Below are positions 1 to 7,555 of a stretch of DNA of 64,000 nucleotides, one piece after another. Each line of letters opens with the position of its first letter. Position 1 is the first letter of the stretch. The notes beneath the pieces were generated by a model, which was not told where the DNA came from, made no database searches, and saw nothing but the letters and a program-made list of their open reading frames with translations. This stretch comes from Azospirillum sp. TSH58 (GTDB lineage: Bacteria > Pseudomonadota > Alphaproteobacteria > Azospirillales > Azospirillaceae): positions 1-64,000 of the forward strand of contig NZ_CP022365.1 in NCBI RefSeq assembly GCF_003119115.1, given 5' to 3'. The position numbers were made by a program, and so were the translations under genes.

Positions 1-2
1 TT

Positions 3-247
3 ACCAAGGATGTCCCGCCCTTTGCAATCGTTGGCGGCTGCCCGGCACGGTTGATCCGCTACCGTTTCGACGCCAGGACTATGGCGGACCTGCTCGAAAT
101 CAAATGGGGCGGTTCGCTTCCTGGGACCTGTTCGGGATTGCCTTTAATGACCCAAGAAGGGCCATTGACCAGATTTGGGAAAGAGTGGAGCAGCAAAAAA
201 TTTCGGAATGGGCGCCGGGTCACATCGGCGTGACCAATCTACGCTAA
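3..247 (+). pseudogene. C-terminal fragment of hexapeptide-type acyltransferase, frameshifted
   Basis: The gene enters from beyond the left edge. The first frame reads [21 protein letters not shown], the typical end of the left-handed beta-helix of CatB/Vat-type O-acetyltransferases (family knowledge: 'VPPYAIVGGNPAKVIRYRF'), which acetylate sugars in polysaccharide loci. The reading then breaks. From position 110 the minus-one frame continues the expected C-terminal helix ([20 protein letters not shown], then [10 protein letters not shown]) and stops at 245-247. The join falls in a GGGG run at 106-109, where one extra G would restore a single frame. Read without correction, the first frame ends at 231-233 with an unrelated tail. 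Either the gene is inactivated or one G was lost in sequencing. A terminator follows at 303. Confidence 0.7.
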
Positions 248-302
248 AACTCTGCTCCGAAAGGATCCAGCTTGGGCGGGGCTCACGGCATCGCCCGAAC
301 TG

Positions 303-335
303 AAGGCGCTTGATGGTCCTTATCAAGCGCCTTTT
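303..335 (+). terminator. Rho-independent terminator after acyltransferase
   Basis: A perfect 12-bp stem (303-314 AAGGCGCTTGAT with 322-333 ATCAAGCGCCTT) and a 7-nt loop are followed by Ts. It sits 55 bp after the repaired acyltransferase stop and serves the plus strand. It lies between convergent genes. Confidence 0.75.
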
Positions 336-448
336 CCATGCCCTTTCTACTTATATCTGGTGATTGGCATGGTCGTTTCCACCAGATCAGATTCTGCATT
401 GGCTCAGACCGCCACGCCTGGACAGCTTATGGGACAATGCTCCATCAG

Positions 449-479
449 AGGGCGTTCGATGACTTTCATCGAACGCCTT
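449..479. terminator. Second hairpin in the convergent intergenic gap
   Basis: GGCGTTCGATG (451-461) pairs perfectly with CATCGAACGCC (467-477) around a 5-nt loop, with short A/T flanks. It ends 6 bp before the stop of the minus-strand gene at 485, so it probably terminates that transcript. The T tract is weak in both directions. Confidence 0.5.
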
Positions 480-484
480 TGGCG

Positions 485-1373
485 TCAATCCGGGACGACG
501 GCGTCCGCCCCGTCCACGGCGGCAATCCAGGCGTTCTCGCCGACCTGCAAAAGATCAATATGGTGCATCTTTCCGTTCCAGGCCCCATACCGCCTTCCGG
601 AACCCCGGAGAAACGGGTCACGGATGGTTTCCTCTGCATAGTCCTGGATTGTCAGAACTGTCACGCGATGGCAGCGGATCATCTTACCATAGATCGTGAC
701 GCAGTCCTGCGAGAAGCGGTGAAGCGCCCCCTCATGGACAATGAGCCGCCCTGCGTTCCGAGCGGTGGCCGCCCCGGCGACGACCGGGTTGCCGGAATGA
801 GGCGTATAGGGGCCGCGCAAATTCTCGGAATGGAACAGGCAGAGCCCGTTTTTCCTGTGGTCATAGCTGAACAGCCACCACTGGCCCTCCCAGTACACGA
901 TGCTGGTATCAGCAAGAGGCTGGTTCGGAAGAAGAACCGTGTCCAATTCCCAATCATATGGAAAGTTCCGGGCGCGATAGAGCCTCACTTGATTGGCGTT
1001 CACCGTTTCCGGAATCATGTAGAACTCACCCTCATGTTCGAAGACATGGGGATAGGACATGTGCACGTCACAGGAGAGCACGACTTGATCGAACCGCCAG
1101 TCCAGGCCGTCGGCGCTGACGGCGTGGCCGATCGCCCCCTTCTGGTTGCCCATCTCGAAGAACATGTGGAACTGGTCGTTGGCCGCCACCAGGAAAGGAT
1201 CGGCGCAGAGCATGGCTCGACCCTTGACGTGGCCCAGGACCCCTTCTGGTATGTTCTCGTGACTGATGACCGGGTTCGAGAAATCCCGGCCGCCGCCTTC
1301 AGCGGCAGCTTGGATCGTAGAGTTCAAACGGTGACCGTCCGCAGTAGATGCCAAGCGACCAGCCACGCCGGAT
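485..1373 (-). pseudogene. GINT1-N-like (GH43-like beta-propeller) protein, frame-disrupted near its N-terminus
   Basis: The main frame (about 1306 to 485) contains NPVISHENIPEGV, ADPFLVAANDQFHMFFEMGN, KGAIGHAVSADGLDWRFDQV, SYPHVFEHEGEFYMIPET and AGRLIVHEGALHRFSQDC. This pattern matches the five-bladed, GH43-like N-terminal domain of bacterial relatives of glucosamine inositolphosphorylceramide transferase (GINT1_N), usually found in polysaccharide loci; the precise reaction is unknown. The expected opening segment, RRGWSLGIYCGRSPFELYDP, is encoded just upstream (about 1370-1311) in a different frame, so an indel lies near 1303-1310. There is no start codon of its own in that segment: it runs on without a stop from the preceding methyltransferase tail. 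It may be the C-terminal half of a methyltransferase fusion, or its true start has been lost. An ATG at 1564 gives a longer open frame, but its first ~85 residues are low-complexity noise. Confidence 0.65.
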
Positions 1374-1818
1374 CTTCTGGGCGTCGATGAAATAGCAGCG
1401 GGTTTGCCCTTGCGAGCGGATCTGCCCCTCGTTCCACAGGGGTGGATGGGCGAACCGCTTGATCTGGGGAAACTCCGACACCGACCTGTGCGGAGTCTGG
1501 TCAAAGACCCGGAAGCCGGCTTCCTCCAGCATCTGCCGCATCGTGCTGGGGATGAGGGCGACATCGAATAATGGCATTCAAAGGCCCGTGCAGGTTCGCG
1601 TTGTCTTCGGTAACCCGCAGCACGCCGCCGCGCTTGAGGACGCGGAAGCAGTCCTTGAAGAATTCATGATATTGCGAAATTGGCACGTACATCATCATAT
1701 GGGAAATCGTGATCCCATCGACCGAATCCGCTTCGAACGCGCGGAGGCCCATGTGGAACTCCCACAGCGTCGCCTGCAACCCGTCCTTCCTGTGAGGTCG
1801 GAAATCGAGATTGATCAT
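1374..1818 (-). pseudogene. Class I SAM-dependent methyltransferase, split across frames
   Basis: From an ATG at 1818 the protein reads MINLDFRPH, then SVDGITISHMMMYVP and VLKRGGVLRVTEDN, which are the post-motif-I acidic strand, motif II region and motif III of a class I methyltransferase of the kind in glycan loci. At about 1578 the reading must jump to another frame to continue with MPLFDVALIPSTMRQMLEEA and GFRVFDQTPH, the usual C-terminal part. Without the jump the protein ends at 1501. The glycine-rich SAM loop is absent from this frame. A possible version (LVYPGCERDLEK) is at the end of the preceding reading frame, which overlaps the ATG by 4 nt, so the real gene may begin further upstream. 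Function is uncertain in its present state. Confidence 0.6.
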
Positions 1819-2186
1819 GCCTTTTCCAGATCCCGCTCGCAGCCAGGATAAACCAGAACCGGTCCACCGAAGTCATATTCGGGATCAAGGTAGAGAAACT
1901 GCGCGCCCCCGATGAAATTCCAGCCATCGGTCAGAACGACGTCCGCCACCTGAGGAACGCGATCCTGCTTCAGTTCGTTGACGAGCGGTGGGCCAGCCTT
2001 CAATTCGGGAAGCCGGCAGGACAGGACGCTGACACCGGGCAGGATCGTCGGTTCGCAAACCACGTCCGCACGGGCCTCGGACGACCATCCCAGGAAGCGG
2101 GCATGGAGTTGCCTTGCATTCAGACGCTTCAAGTCCGCGGTCGGCACATGGATCGTCACGCTCACCCCGCCCGTCAGCGGACCCAT
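1815..2186 (-). CDS. Hypothetical protein, possibly the N-terminal part of the following methyltransferase
   Basis: This 123-residue product starts at the ATG at 2186, 13 bp inside the end of the upstream methyltransferase, and its TGA overlaps the next ATG (ATGA at 1815-1818). The C-terminus reads DPEYDFGGPVLVYPGCERDL. Followed by MINLDFRP in the next frame, this resembles the SAM loop plus acidic strand of a methyltransferase, which suggests a lost base at the junction. The rest (HVPTADLKRLNARQLHARFL) has no family that I recognise. An in-frame extension to 2489 exists but is arginine/glycine-rich shadow of the upstream gene. It could equally be a genuine small coupled gene. Confidence 0.45.
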   Translation of the reverse strand: MGPLTGGVSVTIHVPTADLKRLNARQLHARFLGWSSEARADVVCEPTILPGVSVLSCRLPELKAGPPLVNELKQDRVPQVADVVLTDGWNFIGGAQFLYLDPEYDFGGPVLVYPGCERDLEKA

Positions 2187-3115
2187 CGAGGGCTGATGCG
2201 CAGGATGCTGAAGGACGGGGTCGTCGGATGATGCCCCAGATCCGTGTATCGCCTCTGACTGTCCGGCAGAATGACGCCCCGACCGTCGAAGGGAAGCGCA
2301 TCCGACTGCTCCGCCCCCGCCCTTGCGGCCCGCTCCTGGTCGGCCCGGCTGGCCAGAAGATCGGAAACCATCCAGACGCCGATGGATTTGGAACTGTTCG
2401 GGTCGTTGGGGTTTGCCTGACGCTCCGGCAAGAGATGGAGTGGTTCCGGGAGATTGAACGGAGGCTTTGTCAAATTGATCGGACGCCACGCACCGCCGGG
2501 AGAATCCATGTTGGCGCCAAGGGCCGGATAGGTAGACAGCATGAGAAACCGGCCACCGCCCGCCGCCATCCGGTCGATGGTCCGTAGAATGTCGGCGTTC
2601 GAAAGGAAGCTCAGGGCGTCATGGGACAGCACCGCGTCGTAACCGCTGTAGTCCGCTTCCATCATGTTGCCGCGTTCGAAGCGATGGCCGGGCAGAAAGC
2701 AGGAGCTTCTTGCCAGCGACAGCGTCGCCTCGTCGATATCGATCCCGAGATAGGAGTCGATGCCGCCCGTAATGCCCACCACCCAGTTCGCGTTCCCGCA
2801 GCCTGCATCGCACAGGCTGCCCACCCGGTTCTCCTCGATGAAGCTGGACAGCAGATGGCGAATCCGCTGTGTGGCCTGCCATGTCGAACCGGGCCACAAC
2901 GCCTCCGGCGTCGCGGCGTCGCCCGTGGTCTGGTGCATCAGACAATAATTGAGAAGCCTGTTGTGCACGGACTTGAAGGACGGAGACAGGAACGGCCAGA
3001 GAGCCAGCCACTCTTCCGACGACGTCACATCCAGCCAGCGGCTGATGTATTCCGGAGTGATGCCCCACCCGGGCAGCCCCGGTTTCTCTTCCAGATTGGG
3101 ACGGTTGGGGCTCAT
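2174..3115 (-). CDS. Class I SAM-dependent methyltransferase
   Basis: A 313-residue methyltransferase. The SAM-binding motif I is LCDAGCGNANWV (about residues 101-112), followed by the acidic-strand segment SYLGIDIDEATLSLAR and motif II-like DYSGYDAVLSHDALSFL. The segment GGAWRPINLTKPPFNLPEPL is characteristic of a methyltransferase group found in polysaccharide biosynthesis loci, whose members usually end soon after a 'KSLGLWRI-DL' stretch. Here KSIGVWMVSDL is followed by about 65 extra residues, so the C-terminus may be altered. The ATG at 3115 overlaps the stop of the upstream gene by 4 nt (ATGA), indicating translational coupling. The likely role is O-methylation of a sugar; the substrate is unknown. 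Confidence 0.8.
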   Translation of the reverse strand: MSPNRPNLEEKPGLPGWGITPEYISRWLDVTSSEEWLALWPFLSPSFKSVHNRLLNYCLMHQTTGDAATPEALWPGSTWQATQRIRHLLSSFIEENRVGSLCDAGCGNANWVVGITGGIDSYLGIDIDEATLSLARSSCFLPGHRFERGNMMEADYSGYDAVLSHDALSFLSNADILRTIDRMAAGGGRFLMLSTYPALGANMDSPGGAWRPINLTKPPFNLPEPLHLLPERQANPNDPNSSKSIGVWMVSDLLASRADQERAARAGAEQSDALPFDGRGVILPDSQRRYTDLGHHPTTPSFSILRISPRWVR

Positions 3116-4263
3116 ATGGATGCCATGAACGGGGCGGAAGCTGGCCCCGGAGACGGCAGCGCCCCAACCTTGCGGCGCACGATCTCGTAAAGCACATTCT
3201 CATCGATGGTGCTGTCGAGCGGAATGTCCGAAATATCGGGCAAAGGATAGTAGGCGTCGAATCTTGAGAAATGAAGGCCCGTCATCAAGGTCGAGTTGGG
3301 ACGCACGATGTTGCTGTAGGGGAGCTTGGTCTGCTCCATCATCGAAAGATGTTTTTCCGGGATATTCGATTCAAGAATGAAGATATCGATGTCACCGATG
3401 TAGACATAATGGGCGTTGGAAATAGGAACCTCGACGAACCGAACGGTGTTCGGAATAATGTTCGCGAAATTTCCCTCTCGAATGACGAGGCGATCCGTGC
3501 CGAAGATATTGTGGAGAGTTTTGATCGCTTCGTCGTTGCGGACGATAAAATTCTGGAGGCCCTGCACACACACTTCGACCAGCGCATCGTCATGATGGTA
3601 CAGGATGCTGAACGCCCATGGGACGACGAAGTGATCGTAGGCACGGTTGACGGCGGAAAAGAACAGGGTGGTACGTTCGGTTCGCTTCAGGTCGCCGCGG
3701 GCTTCCCTTTGGGGCGATGGATTGGCCGGAGCCACGGCGGACCCGCTAGGCACCAGGCTGAACCCTTCGACAACCACGCCACGCCCGCGGCCGGGATAGT
3801 CAGTAGCCTCCCCCCCGTCCAGCAACATGATGCCGATGGAATAATGCGCTCCGGCGGTGAAGGCCGGAATCGTGAACTGGACGTGGAAAAGATCGGGTTC
3901 CAGCATCATGACCTCGAAAACATCCGCCGGAATCCGGGATGCGACGGAATTCGCGAAGGAGATCCAGGCATTCGACGACCATCCTCCGCAAACCAACCGA
4001 ATTCGAAGGCCATTGGCATCGCGGTTGCGCAGGAGCATCCGCACCGACACGGCCTCGCCATCCGATACCGCCGTCCGGGTCCAATGAACCCAATGCACTC
4101 CGTCGGTGTTCGTTTCGGTCAGGGCGAAGGACAACACGGCGGGATCCTTCCACCCGGGCCGCGCCAGGGGCGCATGGGGAGTGGCCTTGACGTTCACAGC
4201 GCTCCAGGCACCGAGATCGTGGACCGTTGCGGTGAAGAAGGACGTCATGTTGCTCACCATCAT
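3112..4263 (-). CDS. Two-domain glycan protein: beta-sandwich plus GT-A-like domain
   Basis: The product has up to 383 residues. The N-terminal ~170 residues (PAVLSFALTETNTDGVHWVH, then SVRMLLRNRDANGLRIRLVC) look like a jelly-roll carbohydrate-binding domain. The C-terminal ~200 residues (from TTLFFSAVNRAYDHFVVPWA) carry YVYIGDIDIFILE, a DxD-like motif, followed by NSTLMTGLHFSRFDAYYPLP, which resembles GT8-like nucleotide-sugar transferases. A glycosyltransferase role is inferred. AGGAG lies immediately before the ATG ATG GTG run, so the GTG at 4257 (spacing 6) or the ATG at 4260 may be the true start. It is first in the minus-strand series reading toward the left edge. Confidence 0.65.
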   Translation of the reverse strand: MMVSNMTSFFTATVHDLGAWSAVNVKATPHAPLARPGWKDPAVLSFALTETNTDGVHWVHWTRTAVSDGEAVSVRMLLRNRDANGLRIRLVCGGWSSNAWISFANSVASRIPADVFEVMMLEPDLFHVQFTIPAFTAGAHYSIGIMLLDGGEATDYPGRGRGVVVEGFSLVPSGSAVAPANPSPQREARGDLKRTERTTLFFSAVNRAYDHFVVPWAFSILYHHDDALVEVCVQGLQNFIVRNDEAIKTLHNIFGTDRLVIREGNFANIIPNTVRFVEVPISNAHYVYIGDIDIFILESNIPEKHLSMMEQTKLPYSNIVRPNSTLMTGLHFSRFDAYYPLPDISDIPLDSTIDENVLYEIVRRKVGALPSPGPASAPFMASI

Positions 4264-4589
4264 CTCCTGCCAATGCCTTTTGTATGCAGCCCTTTTACGG
4301 ACAGGGCCTTCCGGTTAACGGCGTGTGCTAGATTTTTTTAATACGTAGTGAATATGCATACATGACGCCTCACAGTACACAACTTTGGCAGGTATTTTTA
4401 TTACAACGACAAGAAATAAATTGAGCACATTTTAGTTAGAGGGCGAATGATATTAATGCAACCTTAGGATTTATAGCTTGTTTAGCCAATACCATTGCCT
4501 TAGAATTCATCCGAATAATTCATTAATTCTATTGATTAGTTTTGATCTGATTGATGATAACAGGAAATAATTTAATCATCTTTTCATTT
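4264..4589. promoter_or_regulatory. AT-rich intergenic region upstream of the 4263 minus-strand unit
   Basis: This 326-bp stretch is far more A/T-rich than its surroundings, with T7, TTAATA, TATAAT-like and TTGATTAG words. It lies upstream of the minus-strand gene starting at 4263 and after the stop at 4590. I see no open frame or strong hairpin. It probably holds the promoter of the 4263 operon, possibly under H-NS-like (MucR/Ros) control. That is inference from base composition. Confidence 0.45.
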
Positions 4590-5252
4590 TCAATTAATGA
4601 TAATATTGTGGTATTTTAATAAATATATTTTCTGTATCCGCATGTCTTCCGTTTCCACGGAATGGTGCTTAATCGGTCCCGCAGAACCGGCACGGACATT
4701 GTAGGCATTGGGAATGCAGTCCGCGATCGGGCTTGAGGATGGGGATGCCGGAGCGGTTGAGAAGACGAGGACGAAGTCGTTCCAATGGTCGGCGATGCGA
4801 GGGGCAATAAAGGACTCGATCAAATGGACCGGGTGTCCCATGCGCTGGGCCCAGACTTCGAGCGCGCCCCCGGCGTCCGGGAGAAGCGCCAGAAGTCCAG
4901 CGGGGTAGTGCCCGTTGCTGGGCGCGTTGATGTAGATGAATCCTCCGGGCTTCAGAACCCAGCACATCTCCAGAAAAGTCAGCCAGAACAGCCGGTCGTG
5001 CTCGAACGTCGCGGTGGACACCACGACATCGAAGGACGCGTCCGGAAACGGATAGGCCCAGGCGTCCTCCAGAACGGTGTCGACGCCTGGCCCCGCGGCC
5101 AGATCGATGCCAACCCACTCCGCGCCATCAGGCTTGTGCCGGCGCAGGCTGCCATTGACGTCGTACGCGCCGACGTCGAGGATGCGCCGGAACTCAGGCC
5201 GCCAATAGACCTCAAGGAACAAGCGGCCGATGGCATCGGCGGTGCCATGCAT
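4590..5252 (-). CDS. Class I SAM-dependent methyltransferase
   Basis: A 220-residue protein with motif I RILDVGAYDVNGSLR, acidic strand GAEWVGIDLAAGPGVD, motif II SFDVVVSTATFEHD and motif III VLKPGGFIYINAP, the Methyltransf_11/Ubie-like pattern. The ATG at 5252 follows AAGGG with a spacing of 7. The preceding gene in the same direction ends at 5306, so the two are probably co-transcribed. The last ~45 residues (from IADCIPNAYNVRAG) are encoded by noticeably more A/T-rich DNA than the domain. The likely role is methylation of a sugar or lipid intermediate; the substrate cannot be told. Confidence 0.8.
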   Translation of the reverse strand: MHGTADAIGRLFLEVYWRPEFRRILDVGAYDVNGSLRRHKPDGAEWVGIDLAAGPGVDTVLEDAWAYPFPDASFDVVVSTATFEHDRLFWLTFLEMCWVLKPGGFIYINAPSNGHYPAGLLALLPDAGGALEVWAQRMGHPVHLIESFIAPRIADHWNDFVLVFSTAPASPSSSPIADCIPNAYNVRAGSAGPIKHHSVETEDMRIQKIYLLKYHNIIIN

Positions 5253-5305
5253 CGTTCAACCCTTCGCGGCTGCCGTTCCCTGAGAGCCCTGCCGAACGGG
5301 AACGG

Positions 5306-7543
5306 TCAGTCCGTTGACCGCGCTGCGGCGACCGCCTTCTCGGCCATCTCCAGGAGACGGGACGTATCCTTGCGAAGCTGATCGGAATCGGGACGCCGGA
5401 AGTCTCCCTGGGCAAAGCGCCGGTTGCGGTAAGCCAGGACGAGCGGCTCGGTCTCCGCCGCGGGGGCCTGCAGCTCCGGCAGGGTCCGCTCGGTCGGCCT
5501 GATCGCCTCCACCATCCGGATGATCGCTTCTCCGGTGACGCCGCCCGGAATGGCGGCATGGAGGAGAGCGGGAAGCCAGGCATCCTGCGCAATGGTCGCC
5601 ATGCCGCGGGTTTCACGGATCGCGGCCATGCGCCGCTCCATACCGGCCCACTCGGTTTCGAAGGCCAAGTCCAGCGCGTCCCGCCAATCACCATAGGTGT
5701 TCGCGCAGAGAACGCCCGCGTCCAGATCCGAATCCCGGTAATAGGCCACGTCGCTGTAGACCCCGATGTGACCGAAGCCGGCGAACTCCACCATCTTGAT
5801 GTCGGACTTGCAGTTGATGAAGTCCATGACATCCGGGGATTCGATGGTCTGGATCGGCGACACGCCGATGAGCGTCGGCTGATGCTCCAGGAACCGGAGA
5901 TATTCGCTGAAGCTCATCCGCCCCATATGGCGGATCATCTCGTCGTCGTCCAGACTGCGGTCGGCGACGCCGAGCACATAGATCGGCAGACCGCGCTCCC
6001 GGGAAAAGTCCTGGATCGCGCTCACCACCGCCCGTTTCTGCGAGAACAGCGGCGGATTGTCGCTCGACACCCAGAGCAGCCCCTCGGGCTTGGACGGCCG
6101 CTTCATCGCGGCCCCCGGTGAAAAGCGGACGGCGTTCGGCACGACGAAGGTCTTCTCCAGCAGGCCGCCGCCGGCCCCCCGGTCCAGCCTCTGCGCAAGA
6201 CGCTGGTTGGTGGTCACCACGCTCCGCGCGAGCCGGAGGTTGTTGAGCAGTTCCAGCGGATTCGACAGCGGGCTCCGGTGATAGGTCTGCTTGGCCAGGA
6301 GATTGTCATCGATGTCGAAAAGACAGCCACCCAGATAATGGATCGCGCTCACGATCACGGGGCTGCAACGGCGCTGTATCCAGACGACGTCATAGCTCGC
6401 TTTCCTCGCCGCCGGCGTCAACTCGTCCAGCGAGTTAACCGCGCAGTAGGAATCGATCTTTCCGCTTTGGCGCAGCACCTCCAGCGGCTCGATTCCGCGG
6501 ATCGCACCCAATCCGCTGCGCTGCTCGAGCAAGGCCAGGACGCGCGGCTTGGCTCCGCGCAGGGCGGAGGGCATCGGCGCGCCGCGAGGCGAATCATGGT
6601 CCACAAGAAGCCGCTGCAAGGCCCCGACGGCGCGGGCGTTGAGCCTCCGGCAAACTCCAGCGGTCTGCCGGCGGATCGCTTCCAGGTCGGTCCCGCGCGC
6701 CAGTTCCAGAACCGTCTCCACCGCTTCCGTCACGCCGCTCCCCGGCATGACCGCGCCGAGCCCGCACAGGCGGACCAGATCACCCAGCGGCGACAGCCCG
6801 TTCAGAATGACCGGAACGCCATCGAGCAACGGCGAGCGAAGCGCCGATCCCAGTTCCGGCAGCATGGCTTCGACCGGAATCGCGATGTCGCAGGCCGACA
6901 GCAGGCGCGTCCGCTCCGCCATGCTCGTGTAGGACGCCACCTCCACCGGCAGCCCTTCGGACGGCGCGGGGGCGCCATCGGCAGCGTGGTGGATGACACG
7001 GAAAAGCACCGGCCCGCGGGAAGAATGCTTCGACAGCGCGTCGGAAAGGGCGGCGACGACCTGATCCGCCGGCGCAAGATCGGCCAGGATGGCGACCTGG
7101 ACGCCCTCGCCTCCCGTCTTCTCGCCGCGCCCGCCGCCGACGTTGGTCAGCATGCCGGCGTCCTTCAGCGGATCGTCGTTCAGCACGAGATCGAAGATTC
7201 CGCTCAAACCGGCAGCGTCGCCGAGCGTTTCGCCATCGGCGATTTTAAGGCCGGCAAATCGGGAGAAGCGCGGCGGAAGCGGCTGTCCGGGCGCGCACCA
7301 GACGGCGGCCGCGGCGTTCAGCCGGACGAGAACGGCATCGCTGTGGGCGGGATTCCAGCGTTCAGAAGCGACCCGCTCCGATGCCGGCGCCATGGGATCG
7401 CCGGCGGCGATGTCCACGGCGACGACCGGATCGAACCCCGCCTCCCTCAGAGCTCCCCACAGCGTCTCGATACGGACGCCAATACGGGTGAACGGTCCAC
7501 CATCCGACGGCGGAAACTGGGGAGCAAGAATGACGATGCGCAT
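5306..7543 (-). CDS. Two-module glycosyltransferase (GT4-like)
   Basis: A 745-residue cytoplasmic protein. The N-terminus MRIVILAPQFPPSDGGPFTR is typical of a GT-B N-terminal Rossmann domain. Residues 1-320 form one module ending in glycosyltransferase-like helices, and a second starts near residue 325 with KPRVLALLEQRSGLGAIRGI. The second contains CLFDIDDNLL, a SVVTTNQRLAQRL switch and KTFVVPNAVRF, the usual central pattern of GT4-like enzymes, then DIKMVEFAGFGHIGVYS, which occupies the position of the EPAACG donor-binding motif. The start follows GAGG with a spacing of 6. Its stop is 53 bp from the 5252 methyltransferase gene, and the upstream repeat-protein gene ends 12 bp before its start, so it belongs to the same operon. 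Acceptor and donor are unknown. Confidence 0.8.
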   Translation of the reverse strand: MRIVILAPQFPPSDGGPFTRIGVRIETLWGALREAGFDPVVAVDIAAGDPMAPASERVASERWNPAHSDAVLVRLNAAAAVWCAPGQPLPPRFSRFAGLKIADGETLGDAAGLSGIFDLVLNDDPLKDAGMLTNVGGGRGEKTGGEGVQVAILADLAPADQVVAALSDALSKHSSRGPVLFRVIHHAADGAPAPSEGLPVEVASYTSMAERTRLLSACDIAIPVEAMLPELGSALRSPLLDGVPVILNGLSPLGDLVRLCGLGAVMPGSGVTEAVETVLELARGTDLEAIRRQTAGVCRRLNARAVGALQRLLVDHDSPRGAPMPSALRGAKPRVLALLEQRSGLGAIRGIEPLEVLRQSGKIDSYCAVNSLDELTPAARKASYDVVWIQRRCSPVIVSAIHYLGGCLFDIDDNLLAKQTYHRSPLSNPLELLNNLRLARSVVTTNQRLAQRLDRGAGGGLLEKTFVVPNAVRFSPGAAMKRPSKPEGLLWVSSDNPPLFSQKRAVVSAIQDFSRERGLPIYVLGVADRSLDDDEMIRHMGRMSFSEYLRFLEHQPTLIGVSPIQTIESPDVMDFINCKSDIKMVEFAGFGHIGVYSDVAYYRDSDLDAGVLCANTYGDWRDALDLAFETEWAGMERRMAAIRETRGMATIAQDAWLPALLHAAIPGGVTGEAIIRMVEAIRPTERTLPELQAPAAETEPLVLAYRNRRFAQGDFRRPDSDQLRKDTSRLLEMAEKAVAAARSTD

Positions 7544-7555
7544 TCCAAACCTCGA

